This document shows positions 22,526 to 32,274 of a stretch of DNA of 64,000 nt, piece by piece (positions within the stretch are counted from its first letter, which is position 1; each line of letters opens with the position of its first letter). The stretch covers positions 620,001 to 684,000 of the forward strand of contig CAWATZ010000006.1 in the NCBI GenBank assembly GCA_963784995.1. Direction: 5' to 3'. This stretch comes from CAWATZ01 sp963784995. Its GTDB lineage: Bacteria; Planctomycetota; Planctomycetia; Gemmatales; Gemmataceae. The notes under the pieces were generated by a model. That model saw nothing but the letters and a program-made list of their open reading frames with translations, had not been told where the DNA came from and made no database searches. The translations under genes were made by a program, and so were the position numbers.

Positions 22526-24382
22526 TCACTTTCTGGCTGTCCGAATCTTCGGTCTGGGCGGTGCCTTCATGCCGTCGCCCAGGTAAAATCCCGGCTGCGT
22601 CGGCTGGTTGTAGCCCACGTTCTGCCAGGCCACGCTCAACCGATACTGCGGGTCGTGCATCAGCGTGTACATCCGGTGCTCCGTGGGGATGGTGCTGACG
22701 TAAATCCGCAGCTCCTTGTTGTCGGCCGAGCGCCAGATCACCTCCTCGCGCCAGTCGCCCAGGATGTCGGCACACAGACAGGGCGTGGCCTTGGTCCCGT
22801 TGTTGGAGGCGCAGCCGGTCGCGGACAGCAGCGTCGTTTCCCGGCTGTTCTGCCAGTCCCACTTGCTGATCGTGGTCCGGTCGAGGACCTCGCGGAGCAG
22901 GTCGCCGTCCCACCAGACGCCGAAGTTGCAGGAACGCGGCTTGCGGTCGGAGATCTTCTCGCCCTTGACGTTCCAGACGCCCGCCAGCCCGGGCCCCGAC
23001 GCCCATGACTCGCAGCCGCGATGGCGTGGGTCGATGTCCATCGCAACGCCCCGGCCCACGTCCGGCGACGGCTTGCCCCACAGCACCTTGCCTGTCCGAG
23101 CATCGCGGAACGAGACGCCGAATTCGTGCTTTGGCCGTTCGTGGATGTTGAACACCTCCAGCCCCGGTCGATCCGGGTCCATGTCCGACAGGTGCAGCGC
23201 ATCGCCGTGACCCAGGCCGGTCGAATACAGCCCCTTGCCGTTCGAGCTGATACAGCACGCCCCATAGATGATGTCGTCCTTGCCGTCGCCGTCCACGTCG
23301 CCGACGGTGAGGCTGTGGTCGCCCTGCCCGCGATAGGCCCGGTTGCCGGGAGTGCCGTCATCGCTGTCGAAGGTCCACACCGGGGTCAGCTTGCCGTCGC
23401 GCCAGTTCCACGCAGCCAGCACCGTCCGCGTGTAGTAGCCGCGGCACATCACGACGCTCGGCCGTTCCCCGTCCAGATAGGCCACGCAGGCCAGGAAGCG
23501 ATCGACGCGATTGCCGTAGGTGTCGCCCCAGTCGCCCACCTTGCCGCGCGGCGGCACGTAATCGACCGTGGCCAGGGCCTTGCCGGTCCGGCCGTCGAAG
23601 ACGGTCAGGTACTCGGGGCCGGTCAGAACGTAACCGTCGGCGTTGCGATGGTCCGCACCGGTGACGCCGATCACGTTGCCCATTCCGTCCACGGTGCCGT
23701 CCGCTGTTTTGCACACCACCTCCGCCTTGCCGTCGCCGTCGAGGTCGTAGACCAGGAACTGCGTGTAGTGGGCCCCTTCGCGGATGTTCTTGCCGAGATT
23801 GATGCGCCACAGGAACGTACCGTCCAGCTTGTAGGCCTCCAGCTTCGTCTCACCCGTCGTGCCTTTCTGGGAATTGTCGCGCGGCCGCATTTCCTGTTTC
23901 AGGACGATCTCGTACTCGCCGTCGCCGTCCAGGTCGCCGACGGAGGCGTCGTTGGGCGTATGGCCGGGAAGTGTCTTCAGGGGAATGGCAAGATAGCCGC
24001 GCTCGGGCGGATTGGCCGGCAGCTGGAAGAGCTTGCTCGCCGGCTGTTCCTTGCCGGCCAGGACCGGGCGGACCGAGTAAGCGTTGGCCTTGCTGAGGTC
24101 GGCGCTCTCGTCGGCGAAATGGGTCGCTTTCCTCAATGGCTCCCGGTTCAGCTTCACCGGGTCGCCGCCGTTGGTCGAGCGGTAAACGTTGAAGGTGATC
24201 TCGTCCGGGTCGGTCCCGAACAGCCGCCAGCTGAGATGGACCTTGCCATCCCGGGGGATCGCCACCAGGCCCCGGCCCAGCTGCTCCATCTGCCGGGCCG
24301 CGGGTTCTGCCGGTCCCGCCGGCAACAAGGGCAGGAGCGAGGCGGTCAGGAGCACAAGCAAGGCTCGAAGAAGGAAACGCAT
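22526..24382 (-). CDS. Rhamnogalacturonan lyase, PL11 family (YesW/YesX-like)
   Basis: 618 residues with GGGGAGA before ATG 24382. Signal peptide MRFLLRALLVLLTASLLPLLPAG. N-terminal beta-sandwich (VHLSWRLFGTDPDEITFNVYRS), then an eight-bladed-propeller-type catalytic region carrying calcium-binding D-x-D-x-D-G loops (GDLDGDGEYEIVLK, YDLDGDGKAEVVCK, GDVDGDGKDDIIYG), and C-terminal WRSADNKELRIYVSTIPTEH and LMHDPQYRL, all typical of PL11. It cleaves the alternating Rha-GalA backbone of pectin. Secreted; with the sulfatase, GH2 and dehydratase genes in this window it fits plant or algal polysaccharide use. Confidence 0.92.
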   Translation of the reverse strand: MRFLLRALLVLLTASLLPLLPAGPAEPAARQMEQLGRGLVAIPRDGKVHLSWRLFGTDPDEITFNVYRSTNGGDPVKLNREPLRKATHFADESADLSKANAYSVRPVLAGKEQPASKLFQLPANPPERGYLAIPLKTLPGHTPNDASVGDLDGDGEYEIVLKQEMRPRDNSQKGTTGETKLEAYKLDGTFLWRINLGKNIREGAHYTQFLVYDLDGDGKAEVVCKTADGTVDGMGNVIGVTGADHRNADGYVLTGPEYLTVFDGRTGKALATVDYVPPRGKVGDWGDTYGNRVDRFLACVAYLDGERPSVVMCRGYYTRTVLAAWNWRDGKLTPVWTFDSDDGTPGNRAYRGQGDHSLTVGDVDGDGKDDIIYGACCISSNGKGLYSTGLGHGDALHLSDMDPDRPGLEVFNIHERPKHEFGVSFRDARTGKVLWGKPSPDVGRGVAMDIDPRHRGCESWASGPGLAGVWNVKGEKISDRKPRSCNFGVWWDGDLLREVLDRTTISKWDWQNSRETTLLSATGCASNNGTKATPCLCADILGDWREEVIWRSADNKELRIYVSTIPTEHRMYTLMHDPQYRLSVAWQNVGYNQPTQPGFYLGDGMKAPPRPKIRTARK

Positions 24383-24612
24383 GGTTGGATCTCCCCAGGG
24401 CCCAGGCAGTTCGCGGCAAAACCGTGTCTCTTCCCTTTTAACCCCTGTCGAGACGTTGAGTCACAGTCCCGGCGCGGAAAGGGCAAACATCCCGCAATCC
24501 TGTCCCCCCCGGCTCACGACCCTCGCCATCTCTCCCAGAGGAGAAGGGCCTCCTCGACCGAAACCTGAAATCATTGCATCCGCGGAGGGCTGCCCCGCTG
24601 GGGAGTGAGGAA

Positions 24613-25023
24613 ATGCACCAAGTCAGAGACACACGTGTGTTCGTCCTTGTCGCCGATCCGGAGCCGGCCATCCTGCGGTTCCTGTCGTGGGGGTTGGCTT
24701 TCCACCGCTATTGTGTCCTTCCCGCCGCTTCGCTCCTGGACGCGGTCGAGCTTTTCCGCTCACGCATGGACGTGATCGACCTTGCCCTGGTTGACCAGGC
24801 TCCTCCCCTGCTGGACGGGGCGGCGACCCTGCGCGCGTTGCTCCAGCTGAAGCCGACCCTGCGGTGCGCCGTCATGGGCAGTACGGTCATGCACGACAAA
24901 GCCCGGCTGCTCGCGGCCGGTGCCGCGTGTCTCCTTCCCAAGCCGTTCGGCATGACGGACGCCGTCTGGTGCCTGCGGAACCTCCACAAGGAGGTCCTGG
25001 CCGCCAGCACACCCTGGCGGTAG
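24613..25023 (+). CDS. Stand-alone receiver-like protein
   Basis: 136 residues from ATG 24613 (MHQVRDTRVFVLVADPEPAI) with GTGAGGAA upstream. Receiver fold: first strand FVLVADPEP, phospho-acceptor position ALVDQAPPLLDG, conserved Lys in CLLPKPFG. The acidic pair is reduced to ADPE, so one metal-binding acid is displaced and phosphorylation ability is uncertain. No output domain. The next gene starts 20 bases downstream of its stop, but the two families are unrelated. Could be a phospho-acceptor shuttle or a degenerate receiver. Confidence 0.72.
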   Translation: MHQVRDTRVFVLVADPEPAILRFLSWGLAFHRYCVLPAASLLDAVELFRSRMDVIDLALVDQAPPLLDGAATLRALLQLKPTLRCAVMGSTVMHDKARLLAAGAACLLPKPFGMTDAVWCLRNLHKEVLAASTPWR

Positions 25024-25043
25024 AACACCCCCAGGGGGACTCC

Positions 25044-25724
25044 ATGTTTGCCGTGGCGGCCGAAGTTGTACAGTTAGGTTTACGAGCCGGGGCGGTCGCG
25101 TTCCACGAGGTTTGCATCGGGCCCAGAAGTTCCGCCTTGCGAGACGCGATCCTCCAGCAAGCCACGGCCTGCCGTTCCCACTTCGCCGATCCTGCCGCGA
25201 TCCGCTCCTCGGAGGTTGTCCGGCCGTTTCACGACGTCCTGCGCCGCGTCGGTGCCAACCCGCGCCGCGAACAGAACTCGGTCGAGCGCTTGCTGACCTT
25301 CGCCTTCAAGAAAGGCGACCTGCCCGCGATCAACTCCCTTGTGGACGCCTACAACCTGGTTTCCCTCCGCTCCGGCCTGTCGCTGGGAGCGCACGACCTT
25401 GACCGGGTCGCCTTGCCGGTCACGCTGCGTCTGCTGTCCGGCACGGAATCCTTCCGACCGCTGGGCAGCAGCGAGCTGGCTGCGGCCACCGTCGGCGAGT
25501 TCGGCTACGTGGATGGGCAAAACCGTCTGCTGTGCCGGCTGGACGTGGTGCAGGCCGACTTCAGCAAGGTGACCGAGGCAACGCGGAACGTCTTGCTGAT
25601 CGTGGAAGGCACGGCAAGCCATACCGGCGAACTGCTGCGCCGCACGGTGGAGGACGTGATCGCGGAGGTGGTCAGGCATTGCGGCGGGAGGGCGGAGGTC
25701 GTGGCCTGGCCGGATGTCTTTTGA
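25044..25724 (+). CDS. B3/B4 tRNA-binding-domain protein
   Basis: 226 residues from ATG at 25044; GGGGGA precedes it. Residues ~55-220 match the B3/B4 domain of phenylalanyl-tRNA synthetase beta chains: RPFHDVLRRVGANPRREQNSVERLL, KKGDLPAINSLVDAYNLVSL, LSLGAHDLDRV, LLIVEGTA. Free-standing versions are thought to edit mis-charged amino acids or bind tRNA. No catalytic site can be assigned by eye. Located directly after the receiver-like gene with a 20-base gap. Confidence 0.85.
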   Translation: MFAVAAEVVQLGLRAGAVAFHEVCIGPRSSALRDAILQQATACRSHFADPAAIRSSEVVRPFHDVLRRVGANPRREQNSVERLLTFAFKKGDLPAINSLVDAYNLVSLRSGLSLGAHDLDRVALPVTLRLLSGTESFRPLGSSELAAATVGEFGYVDGQNRLLCRLDVVQADFSKVTEATRNVLLIVEGTASHTGELLRRTVEDVIAEVVRHCGGRAEVVAWPDVF

Positions 25725-25734
25725 GGTTCCCACC

Positions 25735-28700
25735 ATGACGCTGCACGATGATTCCCGTGGGTGCGCTGCGCGACCCACGGCTGAGCTATGCAACCCCTTC
25801 GGGGTAGAAAACCGGGCCGCCGTTGTCTTTACCCCGAAGGGGTTGCATAACCCAGCCGTGGGTCGCGCAGCGCACCCACGGGGGAGTAGCCTTCGCGTAG
25901 TCACCGTGCTTGCATTTCTGACCCTGGCGGCGCTGACTCCGCTTGCCCTGCCCGGCAAGGATTCGCCGCCTCTGCCGCCGGGGACCCCGCCCCCGGTGCC
26001 GCCGGAGGAAGCGAAGAAGACGCTGCAAGTGGCCAAAGGTCTGGAGGTCCAGCTGCTCGCTCACGAGCCGATGGTCCGGCAGCCGGTCTGCATCAGTTTC
26101 GACGACCGGGGCCGGCTCTGGGTGCTGCAATACTTGCAGTTTCCGAACCCTCAGGGGCTCAAGCCGGTGGAGGTCGATCAGTATCTCCGCACCCGCTACG
26201 ACCGGATGCCGGAGCCGCCGCCGAAGGGGCCCAGGGGCGGCGACAAGATCATCATCCTGGACGATCGCGACGGACAGGGCCGCTATCGCAGGTCGAAGGA
26301 GGTCATCTCGGGGCTGAACCTGGCGTCCGGCTTCGCCCTGGGGTACGGCGGCATTTACGTGGTGCAGTCCCCGTACTTGCTTTTCTACCGCTTCAAGCCC
26401 GGCACCGACGAGCCGACCGGCGACCCGGAGGTGCTGCTCAAGGGCTTTGGCATGGAGGACGCCCACGCCTTCGCCAACTCGCTGACCTGGGGGCCCGACG
26501 GTTGGTTGTACGGGGCCCAGGGCAGCACGGTGACCGCGAAGATCCGGGGCATCGAGTTTCAGCAGGGCATCTGGCGCTATCACCCACCAACCAAACGGTT
26601 CGAGCTGTTCGCCGAGGGCGGCGGCAACACCTGGGGCATCGACTTCGACCGGCACGGCCAGCTGTTCGCGGGCGGCAACACCACCGAGCCGCTCTGTCAT
26701 CACGTTCAGGGAGCCTACTACCTCAAGAGCTTCGGCAAGCACGGGGCCTTGCACAACCCCTACTCGTTCGGCTACTTCAATGCCGTCAAGCACAGGGGAT
26801 TCCTTGGAAGTGCCCTGACCGGCGGCTTCGTCATCTACCAGGGCGGGTTGTTCCCGGAGCGATTCAATGATGCCGTCATTTACCCCAACCTGCGCGTCAA
26901 CGCCATGCGCGTCAGCCGGCTCCAGCCGGAAGGATCGACGTTTGTGACGCAGTTCCAGGAGGATTTCATCGTTTCGAGCGATCGCTGGTTCCGGCCGGTC
27001 AAGAGCCTGGTCGGCCCCGATGGTGCGCTCTACGTCGGCCGACTGGTACGACTACAACATCAGCCACACCGACCCGAAGGACCGCAGCAAGTGGTATCAG
27101 CCGAGCCGGGACACCGGCCGCATCTGGCGGGTAGTGCCGGAAGGGACAAAGCCGCGGGCGGACGGCAAATGGCCGCTGAGCAAGCTCTCCAGCGACGAAC
27201 TGGTGGATCTGCTGAGACACCCCAACGCCTGGTACGCCCGGGAGGCCCGCCGCATTCTGATGGAGCGGTGCGATCCGACGATCTGCCCGCGTCTGGTGAA
27301 GATGGTCCGCGAGGAAAAGGACAGCAGGCTCGCCCTGGAGGCGCTGTGGGCCCTGTACGTCAGCGGCGGCCTGACCGACGACCTGGCGCTGCGGTTGCTC
27401 GACCACCCGATCGATCACGTCCGGGCGTGGACCATCCGGCTGCTGGGCGACCGGCACGCCTGCGTGCGCTCCGGCCGGCAGGCCGGCCTGCGCTTGGAGG
27501 TTCCCCGCGCTTTCGGCGAGCGGCTGGTGGACCTGGCGAAGCGCGAGCCCAGCCCGACGGTCCGCAACCAGCTCGCATGTACTTGCAAGCGCCTGGATGG
27601 GCCTGTTGCCCTGCCCATTGTCGAGCAGTTGCTGGGCCGAGCGGAGGACGTATCCGATCCGCACGTCCCGCTGTTACTGTGGTGGGCCATCGAGGACAAG
27701 GCCCTCTCCGACCGGGAGCAGGTGCTGAAGCTCGTTGGCACGGCCGAGGCCTGGAACCGGCCGATCACGCGGACCACCATCGTGGAACGGCTGGCACGTC
27801 GCTATCTCGGCGAGGGGAAACCGGAGGCTTTTGCCGCCTGTGCCCGCCTCCTCCGGCTGGCGCCGACGCCGGTGGAGCGCGAGCGGCTGATCCGGGCGCT
27901 GGAACAGCAGATGGAAGGCCTGCACTTCGACAAGGCCCCGGAGGCGCTGGCGACGGTCCTGAAGCCGCTGCTGGAGCAAGAACAACCGAGTTCCGCACTG
28001 GTCCGGCTGTCGCTCCGTCTCGGTCTGGACAGAGCCGGACCGCTGGCCCTGGCCCGGACCGCCGACAGGCGCCTGAAGGCCGAGGAGCGGGCCGATTTCA
28101 TTCGCACCCTGGGTGAGCTGAGCCGGCCGACGTTCTTGCCCGCCCTGCTCGGGTCGCTCGGCGGCGATGAGCCGGTCCCGGTGCGCTCGGCGGCCCTGCT
28201 GGCCCTGCAGCGGTACGAGACCGCCGAGGTTGCTGTCCGGATCGTCGAGCAGTATCCGAAGATGCCGGCCGTCCTGCGGGACAAGGCGCGAGACGTCCTT
28301 GTCAGCCGGCCGGCGTGGGCCGCCCGGGCGCTCACGGCGGTGGAAACGGGCGTTGTCTCGACCAAGGATTTCAGCCTGGAGCAAGTCCGCCGCATCTTGC
28401 TCCACAAGGACGCGAAGCTCAACGAGCGGGCGGAGAAGCTCTGGGGGCAGGTCCGGCCGGCGACCAGCCGGGAGAAGCAGGGCCGAATCCTGGCCGTGTC
28501 CCAGGTGCTGCGCAAGGGGGAAGGCGATGCGGTCCGGGGCAAACCGCTGGTGGTCAAGCACTGCCTGAACTGCCATCAACTCTTCGGCGAGGGCGCGAAG
28601 ATCGGTCCCGACCTGACGGCCGTGGATCGGAAAAACCTGGAGGTGCTGCTGCCCAACGTCATCGACCCCGGCGCGGTCATCCGCGAGGGCTTCCAGCAGT

Positions 28701-28936
28701 ACGTTGTGACCACGGCGGATGGCCGGGTGCTGACGGGACTGCTGGCCGAGAACACCAAGGAACTGGTCACGGTCCTCGACGCCAAGGGCGTGCGGACGAC
28801 CATCCGGGCGAAAGAAATCGACTCGCTGGTACGAGCGGAAACGTCCCTGATGCCGGAGGGCATACTGGACCCGCTCTCGGACCAGGAGCTGCGGGATTGC
28901 TTCGCGTATCTGCGTTCCGAGCCAGCGAAGCGCTGA
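25735..28936 (+). CDS. PVC-type membrane-bound dehydrogenase with HEAT repeats and C-terminal cytochrome c domain, one frameshift
   Basis: About 1,066 residues after removing one extra base near 27037 (TACGTCGGCCGAC to TACGTCGCCGAC restores DGALYVADWYDYN). Order: signal sequence TVLAFLTLAALTPLALPG, seven-bladed dehydrogenase-like propeller (GLEVQLLAHEPMVRQPVCISFDDRGRLWVL, ANSLTWGPDGWLYGAQGS), HEAT-like middle (DELVDLLRHPNAWYAREARRIL), then CLNCHQLFGEGAKIGPDL, the haem-binding CxxCH, and EGFQQYVVTTADGRVLTGLL. This is the planctomycete/verrucomicrobial family linked to sugar oxidation. A palindrome (25754-25883) lies between ATG 25735 and the signal peptide, so the true start may be later. A second repeat (27465-27495) adds about 10 residues in frame in the HEAT part. 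Confidence 0.88.
25754..25883. repeat. Palindromic repeat in the 5' end of the dehydrogenase gene
   Basis: Two arms of about 53 bases (CCCGTGGGTGCGCTGCGCGA onward to CCTTCGGGGTA, and the complement) are near identical, differing only around agctat/ggttat. The loop is about 24 bases. It remains open in the dehydrogenase frame, coding a Cys-containing leader before the signal peptide. Confidence 0.9.
27465..27495. repeat. 31-bp repeat TGCGCTCCGGCCGGCAGG type, copy inside a coding region
   Basis: 31 bases identical to 54202-54232, ending GGCCTGCGCTT. Here it sits in frame within the HEAT region of the dehydrogenase, encoding CVRSGRQAGLRL between LLGDRHA and EVPRAFGERLVDLA. Confidence 0.9.
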
Positions 28937-28937
28937 G

Positions 28938-29036
28938 AGCGTTCGGAAGAAATGGCGAGCGGCGCGGCGTCAGCCCGCCGGTGCGGCCAATACCGGCGGG
29001 CTGACGCCGCGCCGCTCGCCATTTCTTCCGAACGCT
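28938..29036. repeat. Palindromic repeat family A, copy 2
   Basis: Perfect 45-bp arms: the constant 29-bp family arm plus a 16-bp outer part unique to this copy (AGCGTTCGGAAGAAAT and its complement), around a 9-base loop. Begins one base after the dehydrogenase stop. A further small hairpin CACAGGCGgctCGCCTGTG follows at 29052-29070. Placed between the convergent dehydrogenase and STAS genes. Confidence 0.95.
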
Positions 29037-29111
29037 GTAAGGGAGTCAGCTCACAGGCGGCTCGCCTGTGGGCTGGTTCTGTTCCCCAGGCCGGTCCCGC
29101 GAGCCAGCCAT

Positions 29112-29501
29112 TCAGGCGCTGACAAGGACCTCCGGCGTCCAGGGCAAGGTGGGTACGTATCCCTCGACCTTGCGGACTTCCAGGAGAGTGTTTAACCGGG
29201 TGATGGCGAGGATGTCCTGCAGTGTCGCCGAGACGTGGGACAGGAGCAGCCGGCCGCCGTGCGCTTGCAGTTTCTTGTGCAGGAGAACCAGCTGCCCCAG
29301 CATCCCCGCCGTGAGGTACTCCACCCCCGCCAGGTTCAGCACCAGCACGCGCGGCTTGTGTTTCTCGAACACGGCCAGCAGCTGCTGGGCAAGGCCCTCG
29401 TAATCGGGATACTGCAACGCCTGGAAGCGGACAAAGCAGGTGATCGTTTTCCCGCTTCCCTCGCTCGATTCCAGATAGCTGTGACAGATCGGCAACGCCA
29501 T
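29112..29501 (-). CDS. STAS-domain protein, anti-sigma-factor-antagonist-like
   Basis: 129 residues from ATG at 29501, preceded by GAGGGG. The fold is visible: first strand TITCFVRFQALQ, then LLAVFEKHKPRVLVLNLAGVEYLTAGMLGQLVLLHKKL and RLLLSHVSATLQDILAITRLNTLLEV. In SpoIIAA proteins the phosphorylated Ser lies in D-x-S; here the loop reads EYLTAGMLG, with Thr in the equivalent place. It may bind a kinase anti-sigma factor not encoded nearby. No partner gene in the window. Confidence 0.82.
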   Translation of the reverse strand: MALPICHSYLESSEGSGKTITCFVRFQALQYPDYEGLAQQLLAVFEKHKPRVLVLNLAGVEYLTAGMLGQLVLLHKKLQAHGGRLLLSHVSATLQDILAITRLNTLLEVRKVEGYVPTLPWTPEVLVSA

Positions 29502-29756
29502 GACTGACCCCTCTCGATCATAAGCCGCAGAACGCCGGCCACGTGTGAGTGCAAGATAATCTGGGAAAGATGGGAAGTTCAAATGGATTCAGCAAGGTTT
29601 GGAGGGTTCCTTGCCGGCTGGGAAGTCAGGACAGGCACAGGCCGCGCAACCCAACAACTCGGCATTGCCGGAGTTGGTGTGTGGTCGGGTCGAAGTGCCA
29701 GGGATATGCTCTCTGCAATGGTCACAGTCTTTGTCCCCTGCGCCGGAAAGCGTCGC

Positions 29757-30763
29757 ATGCTGATTACACCGGAACGGAATCGCAACAACCAGGTCCAGGC
29801 GCTGGTTGCAGCCGGGCTGCTGGCCCTGGTCGTGACCGTTGCGGGCTTGCTGTCTCCGCTGCTGCTGTTGGGCCTGCTGTTGTGTCCGCTGGTCTGGTAC
29901 TGGGCGCGCGGCGCACCTTGCACCGTCTCGCGGTGATGCGTCGGCCTTTCCCGCCACCGTGGGAAACGATCCTGCAAACCCACGTCCGCTTCTTCCGGGC
30001 GCTGGACGAGCCGCAGCGCGAGCGCTTCCGTCAGATGGTCAAGGTCTTCCTCGACGAGGTGCGGATCACCGGCATCCGCACCGAGGTCGATGACACCGTC
30101 CGCGTGCTGGTGGCGGCCAGTGCGGTGATACCCGTTTTCGGCTTCCACGACTGGGAGTACCATCGCCTCGGCGAGGTGCTGATCTATCCGGCGTCGTTCG
30201 ATCACGGCTACCACACCGAGGGCAAGGCGGACGAGAACGTCCTGGGTCTGACCGGTTTTGGGCACCTGAGCGGCGTCATGGTGCTGTCCAAGCCGGACCT
30301 GCTGAACGGCTTCGACAACCCGGCCAGCAAGGACCACGTCGGCGTTCACGAGTTCTCGCACCTGGTCGAGGCCGAGGCGGAACGCAACGGGCTGTCGGCC
30401 GAGGTGCCCTGGCCGGTGGTCAAGCAGTGGGTGCAGTTTGTCGGCCGGGAACTGGCCCATCCGTCGAAGACTGATGCCTTTATCAACGAATATGCCTACA
30501 CCAACGAGCATGAGTTCTTCGCCGTCCTGGCGGAGTACTTCTTCAAGTCGCCCGACCTGCTCAAGCACAAGGACCCCAAGCTCTACCAGATGTTGCGCGA
30601 CATGTTCCACCAGGACCCAGCCTCGCTGCTGCAAATGGCCCCGAAAACCCGGCGGCGGATCGGGCACAACGATCCCTGTCCGTGCGGCAGCGGCAAGAAG
30701 TTCAAGAATTGTTGTCTGAGCAAGTCACGCATCATCCCAGTCCCACGAGGAAGCGTCCCATGA
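29757..30763 (+). CDS. M90 (MtfA-type) zinc metallopeptidase with membrane helices and SEC-C motif, one frameshift
   Basis: Starts MLITPERNRNN at 29757 with GGAAAG upstream. Two close membrane helices (about residues 13-48), then after a break near 29908 the peptidase. Removing one extra GC from TGGGCGCGCGGCGC restores WYWARRTLHRLAVM, and the length becomes 334 residues, a multiple of three. Zinc site: HEFSHLVEAEAE (HExxH) with a downstream Glu in NEYAYTNEHEFFAVLAEYFF. The C-terminus GHNDPCPCGSGKKFKNCC is a SEC-C zinc motif like that at the end of SecA. Last codons overlap the sulfatase start (ATGA). MtfA regulates sugar uptake in E. coli; the role here is unknown. Confidence 0.86.
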
Positions 30764-32151
30764 AATCCCTGACCGCGTGCTGTCTGCTGTTGCTGGCCGG
30801 AGCCGGCCCGGCTCTTGCCGACGAGAAACCGCCCCGGCCGAACGTCGTTTACATCCTGGCCGACGACCTCGGCTGGGGCGACGTGGGCTGGCACCAGGGA
30901 GAGATCAAGACTCCGAACCTGGACAAGCTGGCGATGGCCGGGGCCCGGCTGGAGGCGTTCTACGTCCAGCCGGTCTGTTCGCCGACCCGGGCCGGCCTGA
31001 TGACCGGCCGCTATCCGATGCGGCATGGCCTGCAGGTGGGCGTGGTCCGGCCGTGGGCCCAGTACGGTCTGCCGCTGGAGGAACGCTCTTTGGCCCAGGC
31101 CCTCAAGGAGGCGGGCTACGAGACGGCCATCTGCGGCAAGTGGCACCTGGGGCACTTCCAGCCCGACTATCTGCCGACGCGGCGCGGCTTCGACCATCAG
31201 TACGGACACTACAACGGGGCCCTCGACTACTTCACGCACATTCGCGATGGGGGCTTCGACTGGCACCGCGACGACAAGGTCTGCCGGGACGAGGGTTACA
31301 CCACGCATCTGCTGGCCAAGGAGGCGGCTCAGCTGATCAAGGCCAACGCGGGCAAGAAGCCGCTATTCCTCTACGTGCCGTTCAACGCGGTGCATACGCC
31401 GCATCAGGTGCCGCCGGAATACACCAAACCGTATGCGAAGCTCACGGGCCAGCGGAAAGTGTACGCCGGGATGGTGGCCGCGATGGACGAGGCGGTTGGG
31501 AAGATTGTCGCCGCTGTCGAGGAAGCGGGTCTGCGCTCGAACACGCTGTTCGTCTTCTCCAGCGACAACGGCGGACCGGCTCCGGGCAAGGTGACCAGCA
31601 ACGGTCCGTTGCGGGCCGGCAAGGGTACTCTGTACGAGGGCGGCGTGCGGGTGGCGGCGTTCGCGACCTGGGACGGCAAGATCAAGGCCGGCAGCGTGGT
31701 CAACGAGCCGATGCACGTGGTGGACTGGTATCCGACGCTGCTGAAACTCGGTGGAGCGTCGCTGGAGCAGAAGCTGCCGCTGGACGGCAAGGACGTCTGG
31801 CCGACGCTGACCCAGGGCAAGCCGTCGCCGCACGAGGACATCCTCCTCAACACGACGCCGAGCAACGGGGCCATCCGGGCCGGCAACTGGAAGCTGGTCG
31901 TGGCCGGCAACCGTCCCGAAACCGGCGGCGAGGAACTGGCACAACCCGAGGAGGCAGCCAAGGGGAAGGTCGAGCTGTTCAATCTCGCCGACGATCTGTC
32001 GGAGAAGACCAACCTGGCGGAACGCTTTCCCGACCGGGTGAAGGAACTGCGGGCCCGGCTGGATGCGTACGCCAAACAGGCGGCGCCGCCGAAGGCGAAA
32101 CCAAAGCCGCCGGGGTTCAAGTCGCCGAAGGTGTGGGGGGAGAAGGAGTAA
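30760..32151 (+). CDS. Secreted arylsulfatase-family sulfatase
   Basis: 463 residues, ATG within the stop of the peptidase gene, GAGGAAG upstream. Signal peptide MKSLTACCLLLLAGAGPALA. Metal ligands ILADDLGWGDVGW, formylglycine motif CSPTRAGLMTGRYP (C-x-P-x-R), GKWHLGHF, VFSSDNGGP. Cys in CSPTR would be converted to formylglycine by a sulfatase-modifying enzyme encoded elsewhere. It removes sulfate from carbohydrates or aryl substrates in the periplasm or outside. The coupling to an M90 peptidase gene is unusual. Confidence 0.93.
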   Translation: MKSLTACCLLLLAGAGPALADEKPPRPNVVYILADDLGWGDVGWHQGEIKTPNLDKLAMAGARLEAFYVQPVCSPTRAGLMTGRYPMRHGLQVGVVRPWAQYGLPLEERSLAQALKEAGYETAICGKWHLGHFQPDYLPTRRGFDHQYGHYNGALDYFTHIRDGGFDWHRDDKVCRDEGYTTHLLAKEAAQLIKANAGKKPLFLYVPFNAVHTPHQVPPEYTKPYAKLTGQRKVYAGMVAAMDEAVGKIVAAVEEAGLRSNTLFVFSSDNGGPAPGKVTSNGPLRAGKGTLYEGGVRVAAFATWDGKIKAGSVVNEPMHVVDWYPTLLKLGGASLEQKLPLDGKDVWPTLTQGKPSPHEDILLNTTPSNGAIRAGNWKLVVAGNRPETGGEELAQPEEAAKGKVELFNLADDLSEKTNLAERFPDRVKELRARLDAYAKQAAPPKAKPKPPGFKSPKVWGEKE

Positions 32152-32190
32152 GGATGGGCCTGGCGCTTTCGTGATCGCGGCAGGATCCGG

Positions 32191-32274
32191 ACAGCAAGGC
32201 GAGCGGCGCGGCGTCAGCCCGCCGGTAGCGGCCTTCACCGGCGGCTGACGCCGCGCCGCTCGCCTTGCTGTTAG
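32191..32274. repeat. Palindromic repeat family A, copy 3
   Basis: Left arm 32198-32226, right arm 32237-32264 (one G shorter than the others), loop about 10 bases, flanks acagcaa/ttgctgt extend the stem. The right flank ttgctgttag is the same as in copy 1. A 13-base direct repeat AGGATCCGGACAG brackets it at 32182 and 32283. Confidence 0.92.
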
